A stretch of 64,000 nt of DNA from Arcticibacterium luteifluviistationis (GCF_003258705.1 NZ_CP029480.1:4960001-5024000); one strand, 5' to 3'. Shown: positions 1 to 10,287, counted from the first letter of the stretch. Notes: generated by a model from the sequence alone, not told the origin. Program-made: numbers and translations.

Positions 1-1
1 A

Positions 2-499
2 TTCTTAGATGAGGCCAATAACATAGGTAATCAACTTTCAAGAGTGTTTGTGCTAACCTCAAATAGCACCGCATCTGCCAGCGAACTAGTTATAAATGGA
101 CTAACACCATACATGGAGGTCATTACGATTGGTGAAAATACATATGGCAAAAACCTCTTTGGAACTTTGGTGGGTGACGACGAGAATAATTCTAACTACG
201 GTATTTACGTAATGCTGGGAGAAACCACAAATGCCCTTGACCAATCTGGTTATGGAACCGTAGACGGCATTACACCCGACTACTATGTAGAAGATAACTT
301 GATTCCTTATTTACCAATTGGTGATTATAACGAAACCCTTTTCAGTCAGGTTTTAGAAGTGCTTGGAGAAAAGACATTGGCTTCGGCTAGACTGAGCAAC
401 AAAAAGACTATTTGGCGAAAGAATAAATTCTATGCCAAAGAAGAACAAGTTCAACCAATGGCGAAAACCATAATAACGTTACCAAAAGCTGGAGAATAG
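2..499 (+). CDS. S41 family C-terminal processing peptidase, 5'-truncated by the window edge
   Basis: The open frame runs in from the left edge, so only the C-terminal ~165 residues are present. A GTG at 44 is internal and is not the real start. The segment TSNSTASASEL (near base 55) matches the S41 (Tsp/CtpA) catalytic block, in which the serine of the SAS triplet is the nucleophile. The following GENTYGKNLFG and DGITPDYYVED stretches are typical of the conserved part after it. The family cleaves exported or periplasmic proteins near their C-termini. The signal peptide, any PDZ domain and the start of the peptidase domain lie outside the window. A hairpin follows the stop. Confidence 0.85.
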   Translation, partial: FLDEANNIGNQLSRVFVLTSNSTASASELVINGLTPYMEVITIGENTYGKNLFGTLVGDDENNSNYGIYVMLGETTNALDQSGYGTVDGITPDYYVEDNLIPYLPIGDYNETLFSQVLEVLGEKTLASARLSNKKTIWRKNKFYAKEEQVQPMAKTIITLPKAGE

Positions 500-513
500 A
501 AATTGATTGAAAT

Positions 514-562
514 AAAGAAAGGGGATTGATTTTCAGTAGAAAGTCACTCCCCTTTTCTTTTT
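514..562. terminator. Bidirectional hairpin between convergent genes
   Basis: AAAGAAAGGGG (from about 514) pairs imperfectly with CCCCTTTTCTTT (from about 549), with an A-run on the left and a T-run on the right. It sits between the convergent S41 peptidase and DUF3817 genes and can end transcription of both. Confidence 0.6.
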
Positions 563-869
563 AAGAACGTGTTACTCTGAAGAGTTTTTTGTCTGCATAA
601 AAAGTACCAAACGGAATTAGCGAAGCTAATAAGGCCCAAAACGTTTTGGTTTTACTCCATTTGTTATAATAAGCTACCCATAGCACCAAAGCTATATATA
701 AGATGAAAAGAAAGCCATGAAGCATACCTAAAATATAGTTTGGCTTAGCTAAGTCATACATATACTTCAAAGGCATAGTAATGCCAAACAGAAGGAGATA
801 TGAACAACCTTCCAAAAAACCTACAATCCTTAACCAGCCCAGTGGGCTATTCAACATCGTTTTATCCAC
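561..869 (-). CDS. DUF3817 family integral membrane protein
   Basis: A 102-residue protein with about three hydrophobic segments (roughly residues 12-32, 45-68 and 78-95). The pattern LGWLRIVGFLEGCSYLLL, then a central GMLHGFLFILY segment with a histidine, then a basic W-rich loop matches the small DUF3817 membrane family. Function in that family is unknown; it is often found beside redox or transport genes. It is transcribed alone, convergent with the peptidase gene and divergent from mnmH. Length is normal for the family. Confidence 0.75.
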   Translation of the reverse strand: MDKTMLNSPLGWLRIVGFLEGCSYLLLFGITMPLKYMYDLAKPNYILGMLHGFLFILYIALVLWVAYYNKWSKTKTFWALLASLIPFGTFYADKKLFRVTRS

Positions 870-1006
870 CTAAATCAGTTTTTATTATTAAGTAAATTAA
901 AGCTTTAAATAAATTTCAAGATAAGAAAAAAAATGACTTGAAATAGCAGAATAATCTATTTAAGACACATTCTTATGATAAAAAAAACTAGCTTTATGAC
1001 TTACCT

Positions 1007-2038
1007 ATGGCAGTTCAAAAACTAAACATTTCGGATTTTTTAGAAAAAGCTAAAACGCTTCCGGTATTGGATGTCAGAAGCCCCTCCGAATTTTCGCATG
1101 CTCACATTACTGGGGCACTAAGCCTACCCTTATTTACTGACGAGCAACGAAAAGTGGTAGGCACAGCTTATAAAAAAGAAAGCAGAGAGAAAGCCATCAA
1201 AATAGGCTTAGACTACTTTGGACCTACTATGCGTAGTATGGTAGAATCAGTGGAGAAAATAACCAAGGATGCCCCGCAAGAAGTACTAGTACACTGCTGG
1301 CGTGGTGGCATGCGAAGTGGAGCTGTAGCTTGGCTTCTTGACCTATACGGCTTCAAGGTTTATAGCCTAATAGGTGGATATAAGGAATACCGACGCTGGA
1401 TTAATAAGCAGTTTGAGAAAAAACGTACTTATAAAATTATAGGTGGTTACACTGGAAGTGCCAAAACACTTTTACTACACCAACTTAAAGAAGAAGGCCA
1501 TGCTATTATTGATTTAGAAGGGCTCGCAAACCATAGAGGTTCTTCTTTAGGCGGCATAGGTCAAAAACCACAGCCTAGCCAAGAAATGTTTGAGAATCTT
1601 TTAGGAAGAGCTCTCGCAAAATTAGAGGAGGCCGAATTTATATTTATAGAAGATGAAAGCCAGCGTATTGGAAACGCTCAAATTCCACTACCGGTTTGGC
1701 AACAAATGAAAAACAGTACTGTCTATTTCTTAGAGGTTCCTTTTGAGAAAAGACTCGCTTTTTTATGTATAGAATATGGCGAATTACCATCAGATGAATT
1801 AACAGAGGCCATTCTTAGAATTCAAAAAAGACTAGGTGGCTTAGAAACGAAAAATGCTATTACTTTTTTAGAGTCAAATGACATCTCGGCATGTTTTGGG
1901 ATATTGCTCCGTTATTATGACAAATGGTACCTAAAAGGTTCTTTAAACAAAAAGTCGATAGTTAAAATAGTGGCAAAAAGCATAGAAGTAGAGGAGAACT
2001 CTGCTTTACTAATGAAAGAAATATGGAAGAAGAAATAA
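1007..2038 (+). CDS. mnmH: tRNA 2-selenouridine synthase (MnmH/SelU)
   Basis: This enzyme replaces sulfur with selenium at the wobble 2-thiouridine of Lys, Glu and Gln tRNAs, through a geranylated intermediate, using selenophosphate. The N-terminal rhodanese domain (about 5-130) carries the loop CWRGGMRS with catalytic Cys97. The C-terminal P-loop domain has a Walker-like GGYTGSAKT at 146-154 and later [14 protein letters not shown], characteristic of MnmH. The length of 343 aa is close to the E. coli protein. The last 16 bases overlap the start of selD, so the selenophosphate maker and user are translationally coupled. Confidence 0.95.
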   Translation: MAVQKLNISDFLEKAKTLPVLDVRSPSEFSHAHITGALSLPLFTDEQRKVVGTAYKKESREKAIKIGLDYFGPTMRSMVESVEKITKDAPQEVLVHCWRGGMRSGAVAWLLDLYGFKVYSLIGGYKEYRRWINKQFEKKRTYKIIGGYTGSAKTLLLHQLKEEGHAIIDLEGLANHRGSSLGGIGQKPQPSQEMFENLLGRALAKLEEAEFIFIEDESQRIGNAQIPLPVWQQMKNSTVYFLEVPFEKRLAFLCIEYGELPSDELTEAILRIQKRLGGLETKNAITFLESNDISACFGILLRYYDKWYLKGSLNKKSIVKIVAKSIEVEENSALLMKEIWKKK

Positions 2039-3066
2039 AACTCACACAATACTCTCACGGAGCGGGCTGCGGCTGTAAAATATCTCCTGCGGTACTAGAT
2101 GTTATCTTAAAAGGTAATATATCTATGCCAGATAATGACAAACTAATAGTAGGAAATCACAGTAGAGATGATGCGGCAGTTTTAGATTTAGGAAACGGTA
2201 CAGCTCTTATCTCTACCACAGATTTTTTTATGCCGATAGTGGATGACCCTTATAATTTCGGAAGAATAGCCTCTGCAAATGCTATTTCGGATGTTTATGC
2301 CATGGGCGGCAAACCTGTTTTAGCGATTGCTATTTTGGGCTGGCCCATTAATAAACTTTCGCCCGAAGTTGCTCAAAAAGTCATAGACGGAAGCAGAAGT
2401 ATTTGTAAAGAAGCTGGTATATCTCTTGGAGGTGGTCATAGTATAGACTCTCCTGAGCCTATTTTTGGTTTAGCAGTAAACGGAATTGTAGACATCAAAA
2501 ACATCAAACAAAACAACAAGGCACAGGTTGGTGATGTACTATTCCTGACAAAGCCAATTGGCGTTGGAATATTAACTACAGCAGAGAAGAAAGCTATTCT
2601 TAAACCAGAACACAAAAACTTAGCGGCGAATCAAATGATGCAGCTAAATAAAATAGGCGAAGTTTTAGGTCAAATGGACGCAGTTTCGGCCATTACAGAT
2701 GTCACTGGTTTTGGTCTTTTAGGTCACCTTACAGAAATGGCTGAGGGTAGTGGCTTAAGTGCAGAAGTGCATTTTGACAAAGTGCCGCTTATTGCACCAG
2801 AAATAATAGATTACATTAATGCAGGAGCTGTACCAGGTGGTACCAATAGAAACTGGGACAGCTATGGCTCTAAAATCAGTGCCGTAACCGAACTTCAAAA
2901 AGCAATTTTAGCAGACCCACAAACCAGTGGAGGACTCTTAGTGGCTGTCAATAAATCCTCTATAACCGAATTCCAAAACATTTTAAAAGCAAATGGATTA
3001 GAGAAATTCATTGAGCCTATTGGAAGTTTTGCTGAACAAAAGGATAAAATGGTTTACATCAGCTAA
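2023..3066 (+). CDS. selD: Selenide, water dikinase (selenophosphate synthetase)
   Basis: Makes selenophosphate from selenide and ATP. Near-colinear with E. coli Sel[15 protein letters not shown]-like N-terminus with Cys16 at the catalytic position, Cys18 and Lys19, then [50 protein letters not shown] and DPQTSGGLL. The catalytic residue is cysteine, not selenocysteine. It overlaps mnmH by 16 bp, and no selA or selB is visible here, so the selenophosphate is probably used mainly for tRNA modification. A strong hairpin terminator begins 5 bp after the stop. Confidence 0.97.
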   Translation: MEEEIKLTQYSHGAGCGCKISPAVLDVILKGNISMPDNDKLIVGNHSRDDAAVLDLGNGTALISTTDFFMPIVDDPYNFGRIASANAISDVYAMGGKPVLAIAILGWPINKLSPEVAQKVIDGSRSICKEAGISLGGGHSIDSPEPIFGLAVNGIVDIKNIKQNNKAQVGDVLFLTKPIGVGILTTAEKKAILKPEHKNLAANQMMQLNKIGEVLGQMDAVSAITDVTGFGLLGHLTEMAEGSGLSAEVHFDKVPLIAPEIIDYINAGAVPGGTNRNWDSYGSKISAVTELQKAILADPQTSGGLLVAVNKSSITEFQNILKANGLEKFIEPIGSFAEQKDKMVYIS

Positions 3067-3070
3067 ACAC

Positions 3071-3098
3071 AAAAAAGACGGCCAAGGCCGTCTTTTTT
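3071..3098 (+). terminator. Rho-independent terminator after selD (bidirectional)
   Basis: A perfect 13-bp stem (AAAAAAGACGGCC / GGCCGTCTTTTTT) with a 2-nt centre. The A-run on the left also serves the convergent csbD gene, whose stop is at 3118. Confidence 0.92.
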
Positions 3099-3117
3099 CT
3101 TATACTTCAAGATGGAG

Positions 3118-3309
3118 TTACCATTTGGCAACTACATTATTTATGTCGTCTTTCGTTTTTCCCAGTTTTACTTCTAGTCTACCTAAAAGTTCATCTTCTT
3201 TTCCTTCTTCGTAAGCTAGGTCGTCGTCGGTCAGTTCACCGTATTCTTGCTTCAACTTACCTTTAATTACGTTCCAATTTCCTCTTACCTTGTTTTTAAA
3301 GCTATCCAT
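3118..3309 (-). CDS. CsbD-like stress protein
   Basis: A 63-residue, highly charged, cysteine-free protein with the CsbD signature WNVIKGKLKQEYGELTDDDL followed by GKEDELLGRLEVKLGKTKDD. CsbD-family proteins are small abundant bacterial stress proteins (sigma-B dependent in Bacillus) of unclear molecular role. It is transcribed alone. The minus strand carries TGTGGAA 57 bp upstream of the start, a match to the motif seen before many stress genes in this window, so I infer joint control. Confidence 0.9.
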   Translation of the reverse strand: MDSFKNKVRGNWNVIKGKLKQEYGELTDDDLAYEEGKEDELLGRLEVKLGKTKDDINNVVAKW

Positions 3310-3365
3310 TTTATTTGTGTTTTAGTTTTTAAATTAATCTGTCACACTTAATAGTTAAAAACAGA

Positions 3366-3372
3366 TTCCACA
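3366..3372 (-). promoter_or_regulatory. TGTRGAA half-site upstream of csbD
   Basis: TTCCACA on the plus strand (TGTGGAA on the csbD strand), 57 bp before the start. One of the weaker copies of the window-wide motif, since the last base is T rather than A. Confidence 0.35.
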
Positions 3373-3484
3373 AAAAACAAAAACAACCAAACAACTTATA
3401 TACAGACACTTAAGTCAAAAACTATGAAATTAAACCTTAAAAAAGCGTAGAATTATCGGGTCAAAAATCCATAAGGTGTATATA

Positions 3485-4882
3485 TTATTCCCAACCTCCA
3501 CCTAAAGCTCTATAAAGATTCACTACAGACTGTAACTGCTCTAGCTTATCATTAACTCCATTAAGCCTAGACACTATCAGTGCCTGCTCCGAGTTTAACA
3601 CATCGGTATAGTTAGTATTTGAACTATAAACTAATAGCTCTTTAGTGTACTCAGCCGCTTTTGTCAAAGACTCAATTTCTTTTCCTCTTATTTCTTCTCT
3701 TTCTACCGCTGTTTGATAAGCAAATAGTGCATTAGAAACTTCTTGACCTGCTCCTAAAAGTGATTGCTGAAAACCATACATGGCTTGCTTTTGGTCTGCT
3801 TCGGCAATAGCTAATCTCGCCTCATTTCTTCCTTTACTAAAAATAGGTTGAGCTAAACCACCTACTAGATTGTAAAATATTGACCTATTAAAAAAGTCTT
3901 TCAAATCAAAGCTGTTAAAACCACCGCTTGCTGTAATAGTCAATGATGGGTAGAAATATGTTTTAGCCACATTTACATTTTCAAAAGCTGCTACAAGAGC
4001 AAATTCTGCCTGCTGTACGTCTGGTCTGTTTTGAAGCAGCTGTGCTGGCAAACCTGTTTGCAAGTCAGCATAAGCTCTCTGAGTATCTAAACTTGACCTT
4101 CTGACAGAGCTCGATGCTGAACCTAGTAAGAAGCTCAGTATATTCTCCGTTTCTCTTATTCCTTTCTTGATGTTAGGAATAAGAACCTCCGCCGAATAAA
4201 GATTGGCCTCAGCCTGCATAACTTCCGCTTCTGTCACATAACTAGCATCTTTCAAGGCTCGCATAGACTCCACACTTTCCTTTCTGTTTAACACAGTTTC
4301 CTCTGTTACCATTAACTGCTTATCTAAAGCCAAAAGGCCATAGTATGCATTGGCAATATTAGCTATCAACTCGGTTTGAACAACTCTTTTGGTAGCATCT
4401 TCTCTCATCAAATTGGCGTAAGCAGCCTTCTTTGCACTTTTTAACTTACCCCAAATATCTGCTTCCCAGCTTGTATTTAGTTGCAGCGTATTAGTTGATG
4501 TGGCTAATCTGATTGACCCGACAGGGAAATTGACTGCCTGTGACGAAAGCTGATTTTCAGTTCTACTTAATCCCGCACTAAGGCTTGGAAAAAAGGCTAA
4601 TTCACTTTCTCTAAAAGTAGCCTGAACAGCAGCTATTCTTTCTACTGCTATTTTTAAATTTAGATTCTCCGCCAAACCGGTCTTTATCAAATCTTGTAAG
4701 ATAGGATCGGTAAAAAGCTGCTGCCACTCTAAAGAAGCTATACCAGTGCTATCCGTACTTTCTACACCTCTATAAAGGTCTTCTGTATTTACATTAGGCT
4801 GCTGATAAATACTTGGTTTTACACAAGCACTTAACAGAAATACGCCAAATGTCAATATTGATATACTTAATTTCAATTTCAT
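3485..4882 (-). CDS. RND efflux outer-membrane factor (TolC/OprM/NodT-type lipoprotein)
   Basis: A 465-residue protein with an N-terminal lipoprotein signal ending LLSAC (Cys about residue 20), two OEP-type coiled-coil repeats, and the family phrases LNLKIAVERIAA, SWEADIWGKLKSAKKAA and LQNRPDVQQAEFALVAA. It forms the trimeric outer-membrane channel of a tripartite pump. It is the last gene of a three-gene operon, 13 bp after the RND pump gene. The substrate cannot be told from sequence. Confidence 0.92.
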   Translation of the reverse strand: MKLKLSISILTFGVFLLSACVKPSIYQQPNVNTEDLYRGVESTDSTGIASLEWQQLFTDPILQDLIKTGLAENLNLKIAVERIAAVQATFRESELAFFPSLSAGLSRTENQLSSQAVNFPVGSIRLATSTNTLQLNTSWEADIWGKLKSAKKAAYANLMREDATKRVVQTELIANIANAYYGLLALDKQLMVTEETVLNRKESVESMRALKDASYVTEAEVMQAEANLYSAEVLIPNIKKGIRETENILSFLLGSASSSVRRSSLDTQRAYADLQTGLPAQLLQNRPDVQQAEFALVAAFENVNVAKTYFYPSLTITASGGFNSFDLKDFFNRSIFYNLVGGLAQPIFSKGRNEARLAIAEADQKQAMYGFQQSLLGAGQEVSNALFAYQTAVEREEIRGKEIESLTKAAEYTKELLVYSSNTNYTDVLNSEQALIVSRLNGVNDKLEQLQSVVNLYRALGGGWE

Positions 4883-4895
4883 TTTTAATGATTTT

Positions 4896-7800
4896 TTAGT
4901 TTTCCGGTTGTGGTTTTGAAGAAACCTTCTCTTGTAAGGTTTGGAAAACGATAAATAATACTGGGATAACCAAAACCCCGAAAATGGTACCTATCAACAT
5001 ACCTCCAACTGCTCCCGTACCAATAGAGTTATTACCCTCAGCTCCTACTCCACTTGAAAGCATTAGCGGCAATAGGCCAAAAATAAACGCAAAAGATGTC
5101 ATCAAGATAGGCCTTAGTCTAGCCTCGGCAGCACTAACAGCCGCATCTAAAATACTTAAACCTTTTCTTCTTCTTTCTGCTGCATATTCCACAATCAGAA
5201 TAGCATTTTTGGCCAGCAAGCCAATAAGCATAATGACCGTTATCTGGGTATAAATGTTATTATCAATATCGAACATTTTGTCGAATATGAATACACCAGC
5301 TAAACCAATAGGTATGGAAAATAATACGGCCAATGGCAAAATGTAACTCTCATACTGTCCACACAGCAAGAAATAGACAAACACAATACACAGTAAGAAA
5401 ATATACGTGGTCTGGTTTCCTCCTGAGCTCTCTTCTCTAGAAAGACCAGAAAACTCAAATCCATAACCGTCTGGCAATAATTTGTCAGCCTCTTCTTGAA
5501 TAGCCACCAGAGCATCTCCTGAACTATAGCCTGCATTTGGTGTACCCGTAACGCCAATTGACGTAAAGAGGTTAAACCTTGAAATAATTTGTGGGCCGTA
5601 AACCTTCTCAAGCGTGATAAACTCCGATACTGGTGACATCTCACCTGCCGAATTTCTCACATAAATGGCATTTAAACTCTTAAGGTCTGCCCTATCCATA
5701 GCCTCGGCCTGGTAAAGCACACGATACTGTTTACCAAACTTATTGAAGTTAGATGCATAAACCCCACCATAATACCCCTGTAATACACTTAGTACATCAG
5801 ACACTGTAAGCTTAGATTGCTTAATCTTAGCTACGTTTAGGTCAATTTGATACTGCGGAAAATTCGGATTAAATGACGTTCTGGCAAACTGAATCTCTGG
5901 TCTAGCATTTAATGCACCTAAAAATTGGTCACTGACGGTACTAAATTCTGCCAGCTCTCCTCCAGACATATCTTGCAACTGAAATTCGAAACCAGAGGTA
6001 GTACCAAAACCCTGAATAGTAGGTGGAGCAAAAAACAAGATTTTAGCATCTTTGATGCTCGCTGTTTTCTGGAAAAGCTCGCCAATCACTTCTTGCACTG
6101 TTCTATCTCGGTCATCCCATAGTTTGAGTCTGGAAATCACCATACCATAAGAGCTACCCGTACCACTAATGATAGAACGTCCACCTATTTTCAATGTAAA
6201 ATCTACCTCAGGAATAGTATGCACTATACTATCAATTTCAGCTAGAACTTCCTCCGTTCTTTCTTTTGAGGAACCTACTGGCAAAGAAACATCCGAAAAT
6301 ATAGTCCCTAAGTCTTCATTAGGCACAAAACCCTTAGGTGTAGTTTGCATACCCCAAACTAAAAGACCAACAAAAACTGCAATAATAACTCCAGCTACCC
6401 ATTTGGTTTTAGCCAAGAAAAGCACAATTCCCTTATAGCGTGAAGTCAGTCTATTAAAAGAAGTATTGAAAGCCAGACTAAAACGAGTTAAGAAAGTAGT
6501 TTTATGGTCTTTATCATGTGGCTTAAGCAAAATAGCACATAAGGCTGGGCTTAGCGTCAATGCATTTATGGCAGAAAGTAAAATGGCTATAGCCAGGGTT
6601 AAACCAAACTGCTTATAAAATACTCCAGATGAACCTTCAATAAAACTCACTGGAATAAACACCGCCGCCATCACCAAGGTTATGGAAATGATGGCACCAG
6701 ATATTTCATCCATGGCATCTATACTAGCTTTCCGGGCAGAGGTGTAGCCGCTATCGAGCTTGGCATGAACTGCCTCCACCACCACAATGGCATCATCTAC
6801 CACAATACCAATGGCCAGTACTAGGGCAAAAAGTGTAAGTAAGTTTATACTAAAGCCAAAAAGATTTAAGAAGAAAAACGTACCAATAATGGCTACAGGC
6901 ACACTAATGGCCGGAATAAGCGTAGACCTAAAATCTTGAAGGAAAACAAACACAACCAAGAAAACCAACACAAATGCCTCTAAAAGCGTATGAAAAACAT
7001 TTTCGATAGATGCTTCCAAGAAGTCATTGGCATTAAGAATGGTAATATAACTCATTCCTTTAGGGAAATCCTTTGATGCTTTCTCCAATTCTCCCAAAGC
7101 TCCTTCTATTACTTCCTGAGCATTAGAACCAGCAGTTTGGCTAACGGCCACACCCAAGGCATATTTACCATTCATTCTAACAGAACTGGTATAACTCAAT
7201 GCTCCCAATTCTATTCTCGCAACATCTTTTAATCTTAGTATCTGTCCATCATCTCCCGTTCTAATAATGATATTACTAAATTCCTCTTCGTTTTTCAACC
7301 TACCTCTATACTTCAAGGTATACTGAAAACTCTGATTCCCTTCTTCTCCTAATTGACCAGGAGCTGCTTCTAAGTTTTGCTCTGCTAGTGCTGCATTAAT
7401 ATCAGATGGCACCAGACCATAACTTGCCATGATAGTTGGCTTAAGCCAAATTCTCATGGAATAATCCATCAATCCAAAAGGCGACGCATCTCCTACACCT
7501 GCAACCCTTTTTATCTTAGGAATAAGGTTAATATTAGCATAGTTCTGTAAAAAAGTCTGGTCAAATGTGGAACTATCACTATAAATAGCAAAAATCACCA
7601 AATTACTCGATTGCCTTTTTGTGGTTTGAACACCCGCTCTTACCACCTCTTGAGGTAACAAACTAGTAGCTCTTGAAACTCTATTTTGAACGTTTACAGC
7701 TGCTAAATCAGGATTAGTACCCAATTTGAAATAAACTGTAATAGTAGCAGAACCATCATTACCAGCAGAAGAGGTAATGTAGGTCATGTCTTCCACGCCG

Positions 7801-8009
7801 TTAATTTGTTCTTCTAATGGTATGATTACATTATTTAGCACCACATCTGCATTAGCACCTTGATAAGAAGTGGAAACCACTACGGTGGGTGGGGCAATTT
7901 CAGGATATTGCGATACAGGAATAGCATAAATTCCTAGCAAACCCAGAATGACTATAATTATGGAAATCACCGTAGAGAGTACGGGTTTCTCAATAAATTG
8001 TTTAAACAT
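4896..8009 (-). CDS. HAE1-type RND multidrug efflux pump (AcrB/MexB-like)
   Basis: A 1037-residue inner-membrane proton antiporter, standard HAE1 length. An N-terminal TM segment leads into NVIIPLEEQINGVEDMTYI, the porter domain follows, then the TM4 block LLTLFALVLAIGIVVDDAIVVVEA with the paired aspartates of the proton relay (DD, about residue 405). TM10-12 include IVEYAAERRRKG and LRPILMTSFAFIFGLLPLMLSSG, also typical. It works with the adaptor gene 44 bp upstream and the outer-membrane factor 13 bp downstream. Likely substrates are hydrophobic toxicants; not determinable here. Confidence 0.95.
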   Translation of the reverse strand: MFKQFIEKPVLSTVISIIIVILGLLGIYAIPVSQYPEIAPPTVVVSTSYQGANADVVLNNVIIPLEEQINGVEDMTYITSSAGNDGSATITVYFKLGTNPDLAAVNVQNRVSRATSLLPQEVVRAGVQTTKRQSSNLVIFAIYSDSSTFDQTFLQNYANINLIPKIKRVAGVGDASPFGLMDYSMRIWLKPTIMASYGLVPSDINAALAEQNLEAAPGQLGEEGNQSFQYTLKYRGRLKNEEEFSNIIIRTGDDGQILRLKDVARIELGALSYTSSVRMNGKYALGVAVSQTAGSNAQEVIEGALGELEKASKDFPKGMSYITILNANDFLEASIENVFHTLLEAFVLVFLVVFVFLQDFRSTLIPAISVPVAIIGTFFFLNLFGFSINLLTLFALVLAIGIVVDDAIVVVEAVHAKLDSGYTSARKASIDAMDEISGAIISITLVMAAVFIPVSFIEGSSGVFYKQFGLTLAIAILLSAINALTLSPALCAILLKPHDKDHKTTFLTRFSLAFNTSFNRLTSRYKGIVLFLAKTKWVAGVIIAVFVGLLVWGMQTTPKGFVPNEDLGTIFSDVSLPVGSSKERTEEVLAEIDSIVHTIPEVDFTLKIGGRSIISGTGSSYGMVISRLKLWDDRDRTVQEVIGELFQKTASIKDAKILFFAPPTIQGFGTTSGFEFQLQDMSGGELAEFSTVSDQFLGALNARPEIQFARTSFNPNFPQYQIDLNVAKIKQSKLTVSDVLSVLQGYYGGVYASNFNKFGKQYRVLYQAEAMDRADLKSLNAIYVRNSAGEMSPVSEFITLEKVYGPQIISRFNLFTSIGVTGTPNAGYSSGDALVAIQEEADKLLPDGYGFEFSGLSREESSGGNQTTYIFLLCIVFVYFLLCGQYESYILPLAVLFSIPIGLAGVFIFDKMFDIDNNIYTQITVIMLIGLLAKNAILIVEYAAERRRKGLSILDAAVSAAEARLRPILMTSFAFIFGLLPLMLSSGVGAEGNNSIGTGAVGGMLIGTIFGVLVIPVLFIVFQTLQEKVSSKPQPEN

Positions 8010-8053
8010 ATTTTAATGTTTTATAGGTAAATAAATCTAGCCTAAAAGGCTGA

Positions 8054-9205
8054 TTATAAATCTTTGTATATTTCTGAGGCGTTTGCTAACTCAGGTTTTA
8101 TTTCCATGTCGTCTTTTAAAAATTGGACACCGTCTAATACAACTTTATCTCCTTCTGAAAGGCCTTTTTCTACAATGTAAAACTGACCTGAAGAAGCTTC
8201 TTGCACATCAATAAATACACTTCTTAGGATGCCTTCATTTTCTACAAATACATATTTTTTACCTTGTAAGTCTGTAACCGCTTTCTGAGGTATTAAGAAA
8301 ACGTTTTCCAAGGTTTGAGGAAGAACCAGATTGGCACTACCACCACTTCTTAACAAAGACTCTTTGTTAGGAAACTTAGCTCTAATTCTTACCGTACCAG
8401 TTTGTGCGTCAATCAATCCAAAAATAGATTCGATTCTACCTGTTGCAGGATATTCATGACCGTCAGATAGTATGAGCTTTACATCTGGCAAGCTTTTTAA
8501 TTGTTCTTTAACGGACGAGCCATCTCTCTCTCTTAAAAATCCAAGAAGAGCTTTTTCTGTTACTGAGAAATAGGCCACAATACTAGAAATGTTAGAAACC
8601 GTAGTAAGAGGCTGAGGTGTGCTAGCACTCACCAAGCTACCAGGCTTAAAAGACAAACCACCAATTACTCCACTCACTGGACTAGTAATACGGGTGTAAC
8701 CTAAATTTACTTTAGCATTGATTAGTTCAGCCTCCTTTTGAGCCAATAAAGCTTCAGAGCTTTTAAGGTTTAACTCTGCTTCTTGAAGTTCATAAGAACT
8801 CACAATTTTCTTATCTACTAAAGACTTAACTTTTTCAATTTTCAGTTTAGCAGACTCAACACCCGCCTCAGCAGACTTAATGGCAGCATTAGAGGTTCTT
8901 ACCAGTTGCTCATACTGCGGAGCTGTAATAGTGAAGAGCAATTGACCTTTTTTCACAAAGGCTCCCTCGTCCACATATATCTTTTCTACAAAACCGTCAA
9001 TTTTGGAATGTATGTTAACATTCTCCATTCCTTCTAATGTGGCTGGAAATTCCAAACTCACAGAAGTAGACATTTTTTGAAGTGCTAAAACTGAATAACT
9101 TTTAACTGGTGGCTTTGTGGCTGCCTGTTGCGTTGTTTCTGACTTGCAGGATGTTAAAAATCCGATGCAAGTAATTAGAAGAATAGCTTTTATTTTTAAA
9201 AACAT
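8054..9205 (-). CDS. RND efflux periplasmic adaptor (AcrA/MexA-type lipoprotein)
   Basis: I choose the start at 9205 because it gives a canonical lipoprotein signal (FLKIKAILLITCIGFLTSC); the longer frame from 9241 adds 12 residues before it. Domains in order: lipoyl/barrel-sandwich half (NIHSKIDGFVEKIYVDEGAFVKKG), alpha-helical hairpin, second lipoyl half (YTRITSPVSGVIG), beta-barrel and membrane-proximal domain. The adaptor bridges pump and outer-membrane channel. It is the first structural gene of the operon, with the AraC gene about 165 bp upstream on the same strand. Confidence 0.93.
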   Translation of the reverse strand: MFLKIKAILLITCIGFLTSCKSETTQQAATKPPVKSYSVLALQKMSTSVSLEFPATLEGMENVNIHSKIDGFVEKIYVDEGAFVKKGQLLFTITAPQYEQLVRTSNAAIKSAEAGVESAKLKIEKVKSLVDKKIVSSYELQEAELNLKSSEALLAQKEAELINAKVNLGYTRITSPVSGVIGGLSFKPGSLVSASTPQPLTTVSNISSIVAYFSVTEKALLGFLRERDGSSVKEQLKSLPDVKLILSDGHEYPATGRIESIFGLIDAQTGTVRIRAKFPNKESLLRSGGSANLVLPQTLENVFLIPQKAVTDLQGKKYVFVENEGILRSVFIDVQEASSGQFYIVEKGLSEGDKVVLDGVQFLKDDMEIKPELANASEIYKDL

Positions 9206-9369
9206 GTTTAGATGAGATAGTTTTCTAAGTCCAGAAATCAACCTGAACCTTTTTTATTAATTATGACAAAAGAAACTTTTACTTTTTCAATGTTGCAAAA
9301 TTGAAGTTTATTAAGATTTAAAAATTATTCAATTCATTCTATTTCTTATTAAAATCAAATAATTCACTT

Positions 9370-10287
9370 CTAATTCAAATTCCTGAAGGCCCTCGGAGAC
9401 AAAGCAGCGTGTTTTTTAAAGAACAAATTGAAATTAGAAGGATGCTCAAAGCCCAGAGTATAGGCTATTTCAGAAACAGAATTACTAGAATGTTTTAAAA
9501 GAGCCATGGCTTCACTAACCACTCTTGTTGAAATGATTTCGGACGTACTTTTTCCTGTAGTTTCATTTACTGCTCTGTTAAGATGATTAACGTGTACAGA
9601 AAGCTGATCAGCGAAATCACTCGGCTTCTTCATATTGATAGTATGCTCTGACGAGTCAATAGGAAACTGCCTTTCTAATATCTCCATAAACTTTGCAGTA
9701 ATAGTTAATGAAGCGTTCGCAGTCTTTTCTACCTTCGACTTGAAAATCCGTCTTTTACTAGCTTCATGAATCAAAATGAGCAAGTTATGGAGTATTATAT
9801 CATATTTATACTCGTAAGAAGAGTCTAACTCATCATACATCCTTTTAAAAAGATGTGTGAAATAATGAGCTTCTGTCTGTGTCAAATGAAAAACAGGATT
9901 AACATCAGGGTTACTTAAAGCAGAGTCCTTAAACCCTTCTGTAAGCAAATATGACTGAATAAACTTATCATTAAACAAGCAAAAATAACCAGACTGATGC
10001 TCTGAAACAGCCTCCCAAGAATGAGGCGTTTTAGGATTATAAAAAACAAGTGCTTGTCCAGAGACTTCTATCACTTGGTCTTTAAAACGAAGGCGGCCTT
10101 CACCTACTACCAGCGATATTTTATAAAAATCTGTTCTGTGTAATTTCCCGAGATTACTATTTACACACTTTAAAGTATCTCTCTTAAATATATTAAAATG
10201 ACTCATTTTGGAGAGTTGATCAAACTTACCTCTTCCTCCCTCTAAAGGAGTTTTGGTGTAAAAATCTTCTAAGCTTACCTTCTCCAT
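9370..10287 (-). CDS. AraC family transcriptional regulator
   Basis: A 305-residue protein. The N-terminal ~190 residues form a cupin-like sensing domain (FNIFKRDTL, then VVGEGRLRFKDQVIEVSGQALVFYNPKTPHSWE). The C-terminal ~100 residues hold the two helix-turn-helix units, ending VSEIAYTLGFEHPSNFNLFFKKHAALSPRAFR, the AraC signature. It lies immediately upstream of, and on the same strand as, the RND operon and is the likely local regulator, probably an effector-responsive activator. The minus strand has TAATTTTG (TAnnTTTG, complement of 10295-10302) only about 8 bp before this start, which would mean a very short leader or a later start (Met at 10206). Confidence 0.9.
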   Translation of the reverse strand: MEKVSLEDFYTKTPLEGGRGKFDQLSKMSHFNIFKRDTLKCVNSNLGKLHRTDFYKISLVVGEGRLRFKDQVIEVSGQALVFYNPKTPHSWEAVSEHQSGYFCLFNDKFIQSYLLTEGFKDSALSNPDVNPVFHLTQTEAHYFTHLFKRMYDELDSSYEYKYDIILHNLLILIHEASKRRIFKSKVEKTANASLTITAKFMEILERQFPIDSSEHTINMKKPSDFADQLSVHVNHLNRAVNETTGKSTSEIISTRVVSEAMALLKHSSNSVSEIAYTLGFEHPSNFNLFFKKHAALSPRAFRNLN

